64,000 nucleotides of DNA from FEN-1297 sp021817845. GTDB lineage: Bacteria; Bacteroidota; Ignavibacteria; Ignavibacteriales; Ignavibacteriaceae. Each line of letters starts with the position of its first letter. Within the stretch, counting starts at the first letter, position 1. The notes under the pieces are model-generated. The model saw nothing but the letters and a program-made list of their open reading frames with translations, was not told the DNA's origin and did not search any database. Of this stretch, positions 34,326 to 42,558 are shown piece after piece. The stretch spans positions 1 through 64,000 of the forward strand of contig JAKAFW010000015.1 in assembly GCA_021817845.1 (NCBI GenBank), written 5' to 3'. The position numbers and the translations under genes were made by a program.

Positions 34326-37300
34326 ATGAATGAATCTAATGACATTGGTTTTTCAATTCGAGCGAGAATACTTCCACAAATCGAGGGAGTTAATGAGCTT
34401 CAACAAAATTTAGATAATATAATCGGCCAAGATGGCACTCCTAGGGCAAACCCAGGAGCTGGAATACCGGTTCTTCCCGGTGCTCAATCAGCAGAAACAT
34501 CAGGACAAAATACTCAGGCAGCTTTAACACCTTCCCAAATACTCTTAATCGAGCAAACACAAGAATTTCTGAAAAGATCAGGATTAGAGCAATCGCTTAA
34601 GGATATCCCCGACAAAATGGGGCGGAACATTAGCGATGTTGTGTCTTCTCCCGAATTCTTGAAGACATTAAACCCACAGCAGGCTAAAGACGCCGGGGAA
34701 TGGCTAAAATATAGTCAAGGGCTTTACGAACCTCTGAATGATAGGATTAATGAAACCCTTCAAGATTTAAACGTTGATCTATCGGCGGGAAAACTCACAA
34801 AGAGCCAACAGGGAAAATATCTAAGAAAATTCGAACGAATAAAATCCGCTACCGATGAAGTCGGCACAAATCTTACCACTGATGCATCAAGCTTTTTAAA
34901 ACCAGATCAAGAACACCTTGAAATGATTAGGTCTGCAATAAGTTCGAGTAAAGATGACGTCGGTGCAAATATCGATGAAGTCAAAAATAAATTTATCGGA
35001 CTATCTGCAAGCATAAATGATGTAAGCAAAAGCACGAAAGAGGCACATGAGCACACGCTAAGCTTCTTTCAACAGTTTCAAAAAATTGGAGCTTTTGCGC
35101 TAGGTGGAGAGGCGGTCACTTCGACTCTTGATTATTTAAACACAACAGCAGAAATAGCAGCCAGAGGACAAACAGCATTTGATCTTACTTCGCCCATGTC
35201 GATGTTCACCGAAAGGACAGCTTTTGAGACTTGGAAGGATGTAAAAGAACGAACAAGAGATTATCAGCTTTACGGGAAATTGGCCGGTGGAGTAGCTGGT
35301 GCTTTAATTCCGGGAGGAGGTCCATTGACTATGCTTGTAGGTGAGCATTTCGGTGGCCAGATAGGTGGAGAAATTGCGAAACTGTCCAATACGCCCGAAC
35401 AGGCAGAAACCGAAGAAAAGTTAAAATATTTAAATCAGAGTTATGGAGCAGCCGCGGGATTAGTGGAAGGCGCACGACCTTATGAAATAGCAGCACGTCA
35501 GATGAGCATCCGTTTTGGTGCTAATATGCGATCACCAGAGGGATATTTGGGATACGACGCAGACCAATATCTAAAAATGAGATCGGCACTTGCAGAGGGA
35601 TTAGGCAGAGAAAACACTAGCTTAGAAAAAGAACAGATAGCATTTGGAAGATCGACCGGATTAAACCCGGAAGATTTAGCTCAGTTTAATATTGTGCAAC
35701 GTTTAGGAGGCCAAAGTTCTAATGCTCAATATCTGACGTCAGTAGAACAAATGACGAAGCAGGAGTTTGGAAAAGACGCGGATAACAAGAGGATAATTGA
35801 TGTTTTAGAAGCCATCAAAGAAATTCAAATGAAGCAGTTAACTCTCGGCATTGACAGCAAAACCGCTATTGAGTTCGGAAGGTTACCGGAGTTACTTTTA
35901 GGAGTAAACAACCCATTAGGACGCATGGGAGACTTAGGCGCCCAGACATTACAGAGCTTATCAACTTTAGGCACGGCAAATTCACCGGCGCAGGAAGCCA
36001 TGTTATATCAAGCTTTAGGACAACACGGAATGTTCGGTGAAAAGGGATACCTTGCGAATAAAACCAGAGGCTTTTGGGATCCTGAAAATTTCAAAAACAT
36101 CATGGAAACATGGGGAAAAGATTTTGCTGGAAATGAAAAGGGAGCTGAAGCAGCATTGTTTAACTATGCCCCTGACATGAACGCAGAGTCAAGGATTAAA
36201 CTAGCTAGATTAATAGCCGGTGAAAAGATTGATGTTGTCACAAGTAAAAAGTATGAAAATGGTAACCTTTTGGACACGCACGAAGAATTCGGAATGAGTG
36301 ATTATCTCAAAAGAATGACGACCGAACCAGCGAAACAAGTTACCGATGAAATTAAAAAAATGTTTGGCGATGCTTCAAAATCGGCGACAGAATATGAAAC
36401 CACAGAACAACAGATCAGAAGAACGAATTTAGAAGCAGCGGAAAAATTCAAGGATACGATTTTAGATAGTCAGAGGTTACAGGCTACTTTTTGGAATAAC
36501 ATGGCACGTTCTGAAAGGCTCCAGGAGGGAATTCTCGAATCAGTAAAGAAAGGTTATGATCAGCTAAACGATTGGATGATACAACACGGATTTATTTCAG
36601 ATCCGAAACAAATCCAGGCGGATTATAATAATAAGAAATATAATACTCTTTACAGTCAAGCAACCGAAATGCTTGGAGATAACAAATACAATCCAGAAGA
36701 CTTAAAATCTCAAGGAAAATCGATTGACGATTACGAATCCTATTTAGCTAAGTATATTTTCGAACATAATCCCACATATAAACTGCAGGATGGGAAAGAA
36801 GGCCAGGGGTATATTTTAAACCGACTGAAAGCTAATTCAAAATTAGAAGAACTAAATAAAGAGGAACAGGAAAAATTAAAAGATATGGCAGCACCCGACT
36901 TAGGGATGTCTTGGAGACAGAGAACAGCAAAAGAGATTAATGATTCCTTACCGAGAGGTTATAATGCCACAATTAGCAGCGGATACAGAACAGCCGCAGA
37001 GAATGCAAGATTGCCACACAGCGTTTCGAATAGCGAACATCTAATCGGATATGCGGAAGATCTTAGTATCACAAAAGATGGCAAGCTTTTAACGAACGAA
37101 GAATTATATGGTGATAAAGCCTGGTGGAGAGCAACAAAGGCACTACAGAAGAAAGATCCTGATCTAGACTTTGGATTGTATTTCAAAAAAAATCCAATAG
37201 ATGAAGCCAATCACATCCAAAGCAGATCACACGAGGAATCCGTAACCGGGAAAGGATCGACCTCCTATAATGAAGGATATGAAAATAACATCTTCAGTAA

Positions 37301-37445
37301 TCGCTTAAACGAATTGACAGCATCTATTTCGGAATTATCAAATCGATTGGGAGTAGTGTTGGATAATAAAACGAAGGTAGATATTAATGTGAGGTCACAA
37401 GATCACTTCATTGAATTTCAGACAAAACAAGTCGGGGTAGGGTGA
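34326..37445 (+). CDS. Tape-measure-like protein with C-terminal M15 peptidase
   Basis: A 1039-residue protein, the largest in the element. The N-terminal about 250 residues are polar and helical, followed by hydrophobic and glycine-rich segments near 310-345 (LAGGVAGALIPGGGPLTM), then long helical stretches to about 760, as in tail tape-measure proteins. Residues about 875-965 form a peptidase M15/VanY-like domain: SSGYRTAAEN, then SEHLIGYAEDL giving the SxHxxGxAxD zinc motif, and DEANHI giving the ExxH motif. It probably cleaves peptidoglycan during DNA entry. A secreted toxin is the alternative, but no secretion signal is visible. No other tail genes are recognised around it. Confidence 0.7.
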   Translation: MNESNDIGFSIRARILPQIEGVNELQQNLDNIIGQDGTPRANPGAGIPVLPGAQSAETSGQNTQAALTPSQILLIEQTQEFLKRSGLEQSLKDIPDKMGRNISDVVSSPEFLKTLNPQQAKDAGEWLKYSQGLYEPLNDRINETLQDLNVDLSAGKLTKSQQGKYLRKFERIKSATDEVGTNLTTDASSFLKPDQEHLEMIRSAISSSKDDVGANIDEVKNKFIGLSASINDVSKSTKEAHEHTLSFFQQFQKIGAFALGGEAVTSTLDYLNTTAEIAARGQTAFDLTSPMSMFTERTAFETWKDVKERTRDYQLYGKLAGGVAGALIPGGGPLTMLVGEHFGGQIGGEIAKLSNTPEQAETEEKLKYLNQSYGAAAGLVEGARPYEIAARQMSIRFGANMRSPEGYLGYDADQYLKMRSALAEGLGRENTSLEKEQIAFGRSTGLNPEDLAQFNIVQRLGGQSSNAQYLTSVEQMTKQEFGKDADNKRIIDVLEAIKEIQMKQLTLGIDSKTAIEFGRLPELLLGVNNPLGRMGDLGAQTLQSLSTLGTANSPAQEAMLYQALGQHGMFGEKGYLANKTRGFWDPENFKNIMETWGKDFAGNEKGAEAALFNYAPDMNAESRIKLARLIAGEKIDVVTSKKYENGNLLDTHEEFGMSDYLKRMTTEPAKQVTDEIKKMFGDASKSATEYETTEQQIRRTNLEAAEKFKDTILDSQRLQATFWNNMARSERLQEGILESVKKGYDQLNDWMIQHGFISDPKQIQADYNNKKYNTLYSQATEMLGDNKYNPEDLKSQGKSIDDYESYLAKYIFEHNPTYKLQDGKEGQGYILNRLKANSKLEELNKEEQEKLKDMAAPDLGMSWRQRTAKEINDSLPRGYNATISSGYRTAAENARLPHSVSNSEHLIGYAEDLSITKDGKLLTNEELYGDKAWWRATKALQKKDPDLDFGLYFKKNPIDEANHIQSRSHEESVTGKGSTSYNEGYENNIFSNRLNELTASISELSNRLGVVLDNKTKVDINVRSQDHFIEFQTKQVGVG

Positions 37446-37557
37446 GTGGTTTTCATAAATGATAAAACCATCAAATAAAACCATACTATTAATGAAACCA
37501 TAAAAACCACTTTGGAAACGAATAGTAGATAAAATAAAAAAACTATAAGGACGAAAA

Positions 37558-38271
37558 ATGAAACAGTTAATTTTAAATGAAGAAGAAATAGAAAACATCA
37601 AGAGAGATCGGGAAGCCGGGAAATCAGAAAGAGATATTGCTTCGAAATTCGGGATTTCAAGGACGAAGGTAAGAAGCTTATTAGGTTTAGTTGTGCGAAA
37701 AAGGGCAAATGGTTCTACCGATGCTGTAAAGCTGAGAATTAAAAAAAACAAAGACCGGAATTTTTTAGAAAAAATAAAAGAAGTGGAAGTCAAAGAATAT
37801 GCTGAAATCATTAGGGGAGAAGATGTTGATATTTTTGAAGGCATACGCCAATCAATGCAAGACATGATTAAACTAAATGCAGAACAAAAAGAAGCATTGG
37901 ATAATATGATTGCTTCTCTTACGGAAGTAAGGGATAAATTTGACAGGATCTCCGATGCTGAAGCAGAAACAGACATGGATTTAAGAAAAGCCTTGTGGAA
38001 ATTGATTTCTGAGGTAAGTAGTTATTATGGTCGCGGGAAATTAAGAATTGACAGCCGGAGAGAATTAGGCAGCTGGATAGACAGATACAAAGATTTCAAT
38101 ATGACGGCACTTCAATTCAATTATTATGGAAAAGTCATAAATTCAATATTTGAAGGAATAAACTTGTTAGGACCACTTGAGTATGAGAAGGTCAGAAATG
38201 CATCTATTGGAGTATTCAACCTCACAGAGAAGTATTTTAATCAAAATGAGCAGCAAGATGCGGTAAATTAA
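37558..38271 (+). CDS. HTH and coiled-coil protein, 237 aa
   Basis: The N-terminal about 45 residues form a resolvase/invertase-like helix-turn-helix (REAGKSERDIASKFGISRTK). The middle part is a long helix/coiled coil, and the C-terminal region is helical without a known family. An N-terminal HTH with an oligomerising helical body is the plan of small terminase subunits, so DNA packaging recognition is one option; a transcription regulator is the other. The next gene starts one base after its stop. Confidence 0.6.
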   Translation: MKQLILNEEEIENIKRDREAGKSERDIASKFGISRTKVRSLLGLVVRKRANGSTDAVKLRIKKNKDRNFLEKIKEVEVKEYAEIIRGEDVDIFEGIRQSMQDMIKLNAEQKEALDNMIASLTEVRDKFDRISDAEAETDMDLRKALWKLISEVSSYYGRGKLRIDSRRELGSWIDRYKDFNMTALQFNYYGKVINSIFEGINLLGPLEYEKVRNASIGVFNLTEKYFNQNEQQDAVN

Positions 38272-38272
38272 A

Positions 38273-38629
38273 ATGTATAAGAAGAATTCAACAGCTACAA
38301 CATTTACCGGACTTATAAGTAGTCCGGTTTATGTCGACAGCCAAACAACTTGCGGAATCATCGTACCTAATGATGTAGCATTTAATTCTATCACTCTATC
38401 CGTTCAGGTAAGCACAGATGGAATAAATTTTTATAATCTCTATGATGATACCGGAGCACAAAAAACTATAAGTATCGGAGCCGCTAGAGCAATTTCCTTA
38501 TATCTTGGCAACTATGCGGGCTTTGCATATATACAATTTACCGCTAATGCAAACCTCAATGGCAAGGCAATAATGGTACTTTTTAGAGAAATGTATTGTA
38601 ACGGTTATTTGTTATTAACTAAAAATTGA
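38273..38629 (+). CDS. Virion-like beta-sandwich protein, 118 aa
   Basis: A beta-rich protein whose pattern SVQVSTDGINFYNLYDDTGA followed by a repeated alanine/arginine edge (IGAARAISLYLGNYAGFAYI) resembles small head- or tail-associated proteins found next to capsid genes in many phages. No signal peptide. This is similarity of pattern, not a proven family. The gene is tightly coupled: it starts right after the HTH gene and its TGA overlaps the next ATG. Confidence 0.55.
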   Translation: MYKKNSTATTFTGLISSPVYVDSQTTCGIIVPNDVAFNSITLSVQVSTDGINFYNLYDDTGAQKTISIGAARAISLYLGNYAGFAYIQFTANANLNGKAIMVLFREMYCNGYLLLTKN

Positions 38630-39063
38630 TGTTTAATAAAATACTGTCCAGGTTTTTATACTCAAAAAGAAAAGAATTGCAAATTTTCTCTAAGAGAATT
38701 TCATCCGCAGGCATCATAACCAGGCTTAATCTTTCTAATCCGTATAATAATAGAACCATTAGGGTAAAAACCCTTTGGGATACTGGATGTTCAGATAGCA
38801 GCATTAGCTCGAGTGTTGTAGAACACTTAGGGCTGGAACCGATTGGCGATAGAATTCAGATGACATCCGCAGTTGGTCATCATTGGCAGCACCACTACAA
38901 AGTAAATCTTTATTTTGATGGGAACAACTTTATTAAAAATTTTACTGTTTTAGATTTCCCTCGTGTTGATGATGTCAATTTTTTGATCGGTATGGACTTA
39001 ATTCAAAAGGGCAGATTGCTTATTGAAAACAACCGCGCTTCATTTAGTTTCATAGTGAGATGA
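38629..39063 (+). CDS. Retropepsin-like aspartic protease
   Basis: A 144-residue single-domain protease. Catalytic motif in LWDTGCSDSSIS (DTG at about residues 47-49), a flap-like GHHWQHH segment, and the second conserved hydrophobic-GMD motif (FLIGMDLIQKG), as in bacterial retroviral-type proteases. The enzyme should work as a homodimer. The start is the ATG at 38629, which overlaps the preceding stop (TGATG); a TTG three bases earlier is less likely. It is the last gene before a terminator. Such a protease within a phage-like structural block might mature virion proteins, replacing the usual serine prohead protease; this is an inference. Confidence 0.75.
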   Translation: MFNKILSRFLYSKRKELQIFSKRISSAGIITRLNLSNPYNNRTIRVKTLWDTGCSDSSISSSVVEHLGLEPIGDRIQMTSAVGHHWQHHYKVNLYFDGNNFIKNFTVLDFPRVDDVNFLIGMDLIQKGRLLIENNRASFSFIVR

Positions 39064-39210
39064 GAATAAATAAATTTTCATAGTTAACTTGTCTAAAATT
39101 AATGAATTAGGTTACTGTCTACTTTATTGCACATTGACAATAGATTTTATTAATGTATTTTAGTATAAAAAATCAAATGACCAGATGAAAAAAGTTTTAA
39201 TTTACGGATG

Positions 39211-39262
39211 AGCTCGGAAAGTTTATAGGCTTGGTCGCCTCGATTTCTTTCCGGGCTTTTTC
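39211..39262 (+). terminator. Intrinsic terminator of element's main operon
   Basis: AGCTCGGAAAG (39211-39221) pairs with CTTTCCGGGCT (39247-39257) with one G-U pair. An inner AGGC/GCCT hairpin is present, and TTTTT follows. It closes the plus-strand gene block that ends with the protease. Confidence 0.8.
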
Positions 39263-39292
39263 CGTTTTTATGTTCTTTGAAGTAGTGGCAGG

Positions 39293-39327
39293 AGTGTTAA
39301 TAAAAGTGTTAACAAAAACGTTCACAC
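39293..39327. promoter_or_regulatory. Candidate recombinase arm sites, right end
   Basis: AGTGTTAA at 39293-39300 and AGTGTTAAC at 39305-39313 are direct repeats, and GTTCACAC at 39320-39327 is a near inverted copy. The GTTAAC word matches the palindrome at 26204-26221 beside attL. Position about 100 bp inside attR suits arm-type sites. Confidence 0.45.
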
Positions 39328-39418
39328 AAATATCCCATTTTATCGTTTGGGTGGAAGTAATATCATTTATTTATGATGTCCATTTTGTTGATTTGTGATT
39401 TTTGAAAAGCTTTAAAAA

Positions 39419-39538
39419 CATTGATATATTATCAGTTGTTGATTATTTTACAGACAGTAATTTAGAAAATTTAATTATCCGGTTTAACGTTGCGAGCGTA
39501 ACTCAGTTGGTAGAGTGTCAGCTTCCCAAGCTGAATGT
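39419..39538 (+). repeat. attR: right 120-bp direct repeat
   Basis: Second copy of the repeat at 26042-26161. This copy contains a predicted promoter (TTGATA 39421-39426, TATTTT 39444-39449) and joins the 3' half of tRNA-Gly, so the working tRNA uses an element-supplied promoter and 5' half. Confidence 0.95.
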
Positions 39539-39567
39539 CGCGGGTTCGAACCCCGTCGCTCGCTCCA
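39492..39567 (+). tRNA. tRNA-Gly (anticodon CCC)
   Basis: Acceptor GCGAGCG pairs with CGCTCGC, the D arm is ACTCAGTTGGTAGAGT, the anticodon arm TCAGC-TTCCCAA-GCTGA gives CCC, and the T arm GCGGGTTCGAACCCCGT is intact, with discriminator T and encoded CCA (39565-39567). It is the integration target of the element. Confidence 0.97.
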
Positions 39568-39658
39568 GAAATAAGTTTACATTTGGAACTATTTCCAAAA
39601 AGTCTGATATTTGCCACGCGATTTTTTGATATTATCAAAAACGCAAATTCATTTTCCC

Positions 39659-39733
39659 GGGGGCTTAGCTCAGTTGGTTCAGAGCATCTGCCTTACAAGC
39701 AGAGGGTCATTGGTTCGAATCCATTAGCCCCCA
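39659..39733 (+). tRNA. tRNA-Val (anticodon TAC)
   Basis: Acceptor GGGGGCT pairs with AGCCCCC, anticodon arm TCTGC-CTTACAA-GCAGA gives TAC, and the T arm TTGGTTCGAATCCA is present. CCA is not encoded, unlike the neighbouring tRNA-Gly 91 bp upstream. Confidence 0.97.
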
Positions 39734-39737
39734 CTAG

Positions 39738-39772
39738 AAACCCGCAAGACAAGAAGTTTTGAGGGTTTTTTT
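39738..39772 (+). terminator. Terminator after the tRNA pair
   Basis: AAACCC (39738-39743) pairs with GGGTTT (39763-39768), and the T-run continues to 39772. Confidence 0.7.
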
Positions 39773-39844
39773 ATTTCTTGACTTTCTCTCAAGACAAGAA
39801 TATCGTCCACTTTAATCAAATGTACTTCCGTTTTACTTCCTCAT

Positions 39845-40028
39845 TTAACTAATTGTTTCGTTAATAATCTCAGGTCGCTTGAACTTTTGCAACTCTTCAA
39901 TCGTTAATTCAGTACCAATGTTATTATAAAATCTATCAGCCGTGGATTTATGTTCATGTCCGACAAGCTCCGCTACTACCGATGCATCCATTCTACAGCG
40001 ACTGGCAACATTCAGCTTGGGAAGCTGA
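39845..40028 (-). pseudogene. Tyrosine recombinase C-terminal remnant with att core
   Basis: The minus-strand frame encodes only the end of an integrase: SVVAELVGHEHKSTADRFYN carries the last His and the Tyr of the catalytic set, then about 30 more residues to the stop. R, K and HxxR are missing. At 40008-40028 the frame runs into a 21-bp copy of the tRNA-Gly anticodon arm (ending TTCAGCTTGGGAAGCTGA on the plus strand), so the gene broke at an attachment-like core. It is unrelated in detail to the intact int at 26269, so it marks an older element that used the same tRNA. Confidence 0.75.
40008..40028 (-). repeat. Stray att core: 21-bp tRNA anticodon-arm copy
   Basis: The reverse complement matches bases 39518-39538 of tRNA-Gly exactly and diverges on both sides. 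It is inverted relative to the tRNA and about 470 bp from it. Confidence 0.8.
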
Positions 40029-40166
40029 AAAAGCTGAAGCACACATAGAAAACCTCCTGAAATTTGATTAATAAAAAAACCCGACTACTTCTTCGAGAAT
40101 GCTAACTTGCCGAACTATTTATAGGAATATATTGCAGGTTAAATAGTAATTATTTAAGTTAATCTA

Positions 40167-40217
40167 AGAATTTATTGGGATAATGTATTTGACTTAATGA
40201 GGATACGAAAAATAAAT
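40167..40217 (+). repeat. 51-bp dispersed repeat, copy 1
   Basis: Starts AGAATTTATTGGGATAATGT and ends GGATACGAAAAATAAAT. The second copy at 53654-53704 differs at only a few positions including one compensating indel. It lies just upstream of the integron-integrase-like remnant. Confidence 0.75.
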
Positions 40218-40248
40218 TTCAGATTAATATGAATGGGGAAATGCAGAA

Positions 40249-40434
40249 ATGCGCACGCAAATAAATATTCCCACAAAGAGTGAGAGCGGCGTACTTCCGC
40301 AGCAGGGGAACGCAAATATATTTCAAAAAGATAAATCGGAACAAGAATTACTAGAACATAGTTCGGTAAAGACTACGATGATTTATACTCATGTAGCAAA
40401 TTTAGGAGCCAGTGTAAGAAGTCCATTAGACTGA
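40249..40434 (+). pseudogene. Integron-integrase-like C-terminal remnant
   Basis: The last about 30 of 61 residues read LLEHSSVKTTMIYTHV followed by VRSPLD at the stop. This is the C-terminal signature of IntI and closely related recombinases, containing the nucleophile Tyr. The first 30 residues match nothing, and R, K and HxxR are gone, so it is a dead fragment. The two recombinase remnants within 600 bp show the tRNA region is a repeated insertion hotspot. Confidence 0.65.
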
Positions 40435-40439
40435 TGAAG

Positions 40440-40760
40440 CTTGTCTACCGGCAGAGTCTGTTGCACAACTCAAAATGTCATTTCGAGTTATTGAAAAAGG
40501 CATTGCCTTTATTTATTAAAAGAATGACCACTTGTGTCATTTCGAATCCGGCTTTAGCCGGTGAGAAATCTCACGAATAGCTTAGACAGCTAAGTAAATC
40601 ATGGGATATCTCAGTCGCAAAGCTCCTTCGATATGACAGGGAGAAGCAGTTGTCATTAGTACCGGAGGGAGAAATCCCATTTTAGACAGTTTTGGGACCT
40701 CTCTTTACGTTCGAGACTAAATAGGAGAGTTCTGCAACACTCACGCCAGGCAGGTTTGAT
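40440..40760. repeat. MITE-B copy 2 with composite REP insert
   Basis: Outer ends CTGTTGCACAACTC (from about 40457) and GAGAGTTCTGCAACACTC (to about 40742). The interior holds AATCCGGCTTTAGCCGGTGAG and GGGATATCTCAGTCGC words that occur inverted at about 13603-13690, so a second repeat family is nested inside. No gene is seen between 40435 and 41035. Confidence 0.75.
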
Positions 40761-40988
40761 TTTTATTAGGCGGAAGAATTTTTCCATCTAATTAAGCTGA
40801 AGCAATTAAAATGAAATGTTATAAACATATAGAAATAAACAAATTATGGAGATTAAGCTTATATTTAATAGGAATGTTAGCAGGAAAATAAATCGGGTTA
40901 ACACGCCGAATAAAATGCGGTCTAATCGGCTCAATTAATAGTCCAAACAAAATAGCCTCACTTTTGGGAATGCACCTCTTTCAGAAAA

Positions 40989-41014
40989 ATGAGGGGCACA
41001 AGAACGCCCCTCAT
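40989..41014 (-). terminator. Terminator of cytochrome gene
   Basis: ATGAGGGGC and GCCCCTCAT pair around 8 bases. On the minus strand the stem is followed by TTTTTC, 22 bases past the gene's stop. Confidence 0.8.
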
Positions 41015-41035
41015 TTGACTAACCGAATACCTTCC

Positions 41036-42424
41036 CTATAAAGTGCGCATGAAAGCAACGAGATCTTTCTTTTCCTCGGCTTTCAAGTCAAGTTGTTGAA
41101 TAAGATTGAAATACTCAACTATATCCTCAAGTGTGAAACACCTTCCGTCGTGCATATAAGGCGGAGAGTCCTTGATACCTCTTAATGGAAATGTTTTAAT
41201 GGTACCATCGTGTGCCATCATCATTTCATTTGCAAGTTCCTGTTTATAAAAACGTTCAGCTTTAAGGTCATGCATACTGTTATCGGTGTAGTAGGGTGCT
41301 GGATGACAAGATGAGCACTGAGCCTTGCCGTTGAAAAGTGTCTCACCGCGTAGTTCGCTTGGGGTAGCCATTTTCTGGTCAAGTTTGCCGTAAATGTCAA
41401 GCTTGGAAGCGGGAGGAAAATCCAGTATCGCCAGGAATTCCGCCATGAAATGTACCTGGGAACCCCTTTCCAAAATGTTAACGCCCTTTTTAGCAGCCAT
41501 GCATTGGTCTCCGTCGAAGTAGGCAGCGCGCTGTTCGAATTCGGTAAAGTCCTCTACGGTTTTAAGTGCACGCTGAGAACCGAAGAGCCGCTGGATATTG
41601 ACTCCCCGCAGGGTTGGTGTTTCGATACGATGCCTAAATTCCTGCGGTCGAATGTCTCCAACAAGATGGTTAGCCCCGTTGGTATGTCCGTTAGCATGAC
41701 AGTCAAAACAGGTTACGCCCAGCATGCCGTCGGGCCTGTCGGTACGCCGGTCTTCAGTAGCGTTGAATTGTTGTTGAGGAAACTGGGTAAGGAGGAGTCT
41801 AAGACCCTCAAGCTGCTTGGGATTCAGAATACCATTAAATATCTCATAGTAATTGTTGATCGTAATTAGTCGTCCTTTTGCCACATCGCCGAGGTCGGGC
41901 CGAGTTGTAAGGTAAATTGCTGGGGCTGGATCCGGAAGGATCCACTCTGGCAAATCAAAATCCAAATCAAAACGAACTAACCGGGGCAGTGGTTTTGTGA
42001 TCATCTCCGGGAAAAGCATGCCACCCTCTCTATGGTCAGCAAAAGGTAAGGGTTTGTAAGGAAACAATCCCTTCTCTTTGATTTGCTCTGGTGTCATTTT
42101 ATTAAGTTGTTCCCACGTTACTCCTTGGAGTTTGGCTGTTGGACCCACAGGGATAAGCTTACCCCCCGACATTAAGACATCTGCAGAGGTCTTTTTTGAA
42201 AGGTCATACCGGGAGCTTAATAATTCCATGTGTTGTTTGGCTCGCTCGGTTTTCACCGCCATGCGCTCTGCTTTGATTTTATCGAAAGTAACGGTCTGAT
42301 TCGTAGGTCCATAGCTGGAAATGACTTTCCCTTGCTGTGCAAAGACGATCGAAGGGGCAGCCACAACTACGAACATAATGCAGATTCCAATCAACTTAAT
42401 AAGAATGTTTTGTTGTTTGCTCAT
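41036..42424 (-). CDS. Diheme cytochrome c peroxidase-like protein
   Basis: Exported redox protein of 462 residues. Signal peptide at residues 1-29 (LIGICIMFVVVAAPSIVFA|Q). Two heme c sites: CFDCH at 239-243 and CSSCH at 370-374. The order and spacing fit the bacterial cytochrome c peroxidase/MauG superfamily, and the C-terminal region PLRGIKDSPPYMHDGRCFTL is the family's closing signature. The true reaction (peroxide reduction or another oxidation) cannot be told. The gene is visibly GC-richer than its neighbours, which suggests horizontal transfer. It has its own terminator at 40989-41014. Confidence 0.9.
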   Translation of the reverse strand: MSKQQNILIKLIGICIMFVVVAAPSIVFAQQGKVISSYGPTNQTVTFDKIKAERMAVKTERAKQHMELLSSRYDLSKKTSADVLMSGGKLIPVGPTAKLQGVTWEQLNKMTPEQIKEKGLFPYKPLPFADHREGGMLFPEMITKPLPRLVRFDLDFDLPEWILPDPAPAIYLTTRPDLGDVAKGRLITINNYYEIFNGILNPKQLEGLRLLLTQFPQQQFNATEDRRTDRPDGMLGVTCFDCHANGHTNGANHLVGDIRPQEFRHRIETPTLRGVNIQRLFGSQRALKTVEDFTEFEQRAAYFDGDQCMAAKKGVNILERGSQVHFMAEFLAILDFPPASKLDIYGKLDQKMATPSELRGETLFNGKAQCSSCHPAPYYTDNSMHDLKAERFYKQELANEMMMAHDGTIKTFPLRGIKDSPPYMHDGRCFTLEDIVEYFNLIQQLDLKAEEKKDLVAFMRTL

Positions 42425-42558
42425 TTTACATTACTCCTTTTGTTAATAATTATGTTTTTATCACACTCTAATCTCTGATCTTTTTCTGTCACATCTCCTC
42501 CTTTCGTTTTGTTTCTTCAGTGCCCCGGGGTTGTTGGCCGAAATAGCGGCTCATGTTT

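Larger units (their letters stand above)
26042..39538. mobile_element. 13.4-kb tRNA-Gly-integrated phage-related element
   Basis: Bounded by a perfect 120-bp direct repeat (26042-26161 and 39419-39538) covering the promoter region and 5' 47 nt of tRNA-Gly(CCC). It encodes an intact tyrosine recombinase at the left end, a replication module, a tape-measure/M15 peptidase protein, an HTH protein, a virion-like beta protein and an aspartic protease, all on the plus strand. Portal, terminase, major capsid, sheath and lysis genes are not recognised. The most likely identity is a phage satellite or a minimal or reduced prophage. The perfect repeats and open reading frames suggest recent, possibly active integration. 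Confidence 0.85.

Noticed and set aside
33940..37445. Type VII secretion substrate pair (WXG100 plus LXG-like toxin)
   Set aside because: The WxG motif is absent, no T7SS genes are present, and the M15 peptidase with long helical body in a phage-like context fits a tape measure better.
26042..39538. Retron, diversity-generating retroelement or CRISPR-associated island
   Set aside because: No reverse transcriptase, template/variable repeat or Cas protein is encoded.
26042..39538. Integrative conjugative element
   Set aside because: No relaxase, coupling protein or type IV secretion gene is recognisable.
39402..39762. Open frames across the two tRNA genes
   Set aside because: They overlap well-formed tRNA-Gly and tRNA-Val and encode only tRNA-derived sequence.
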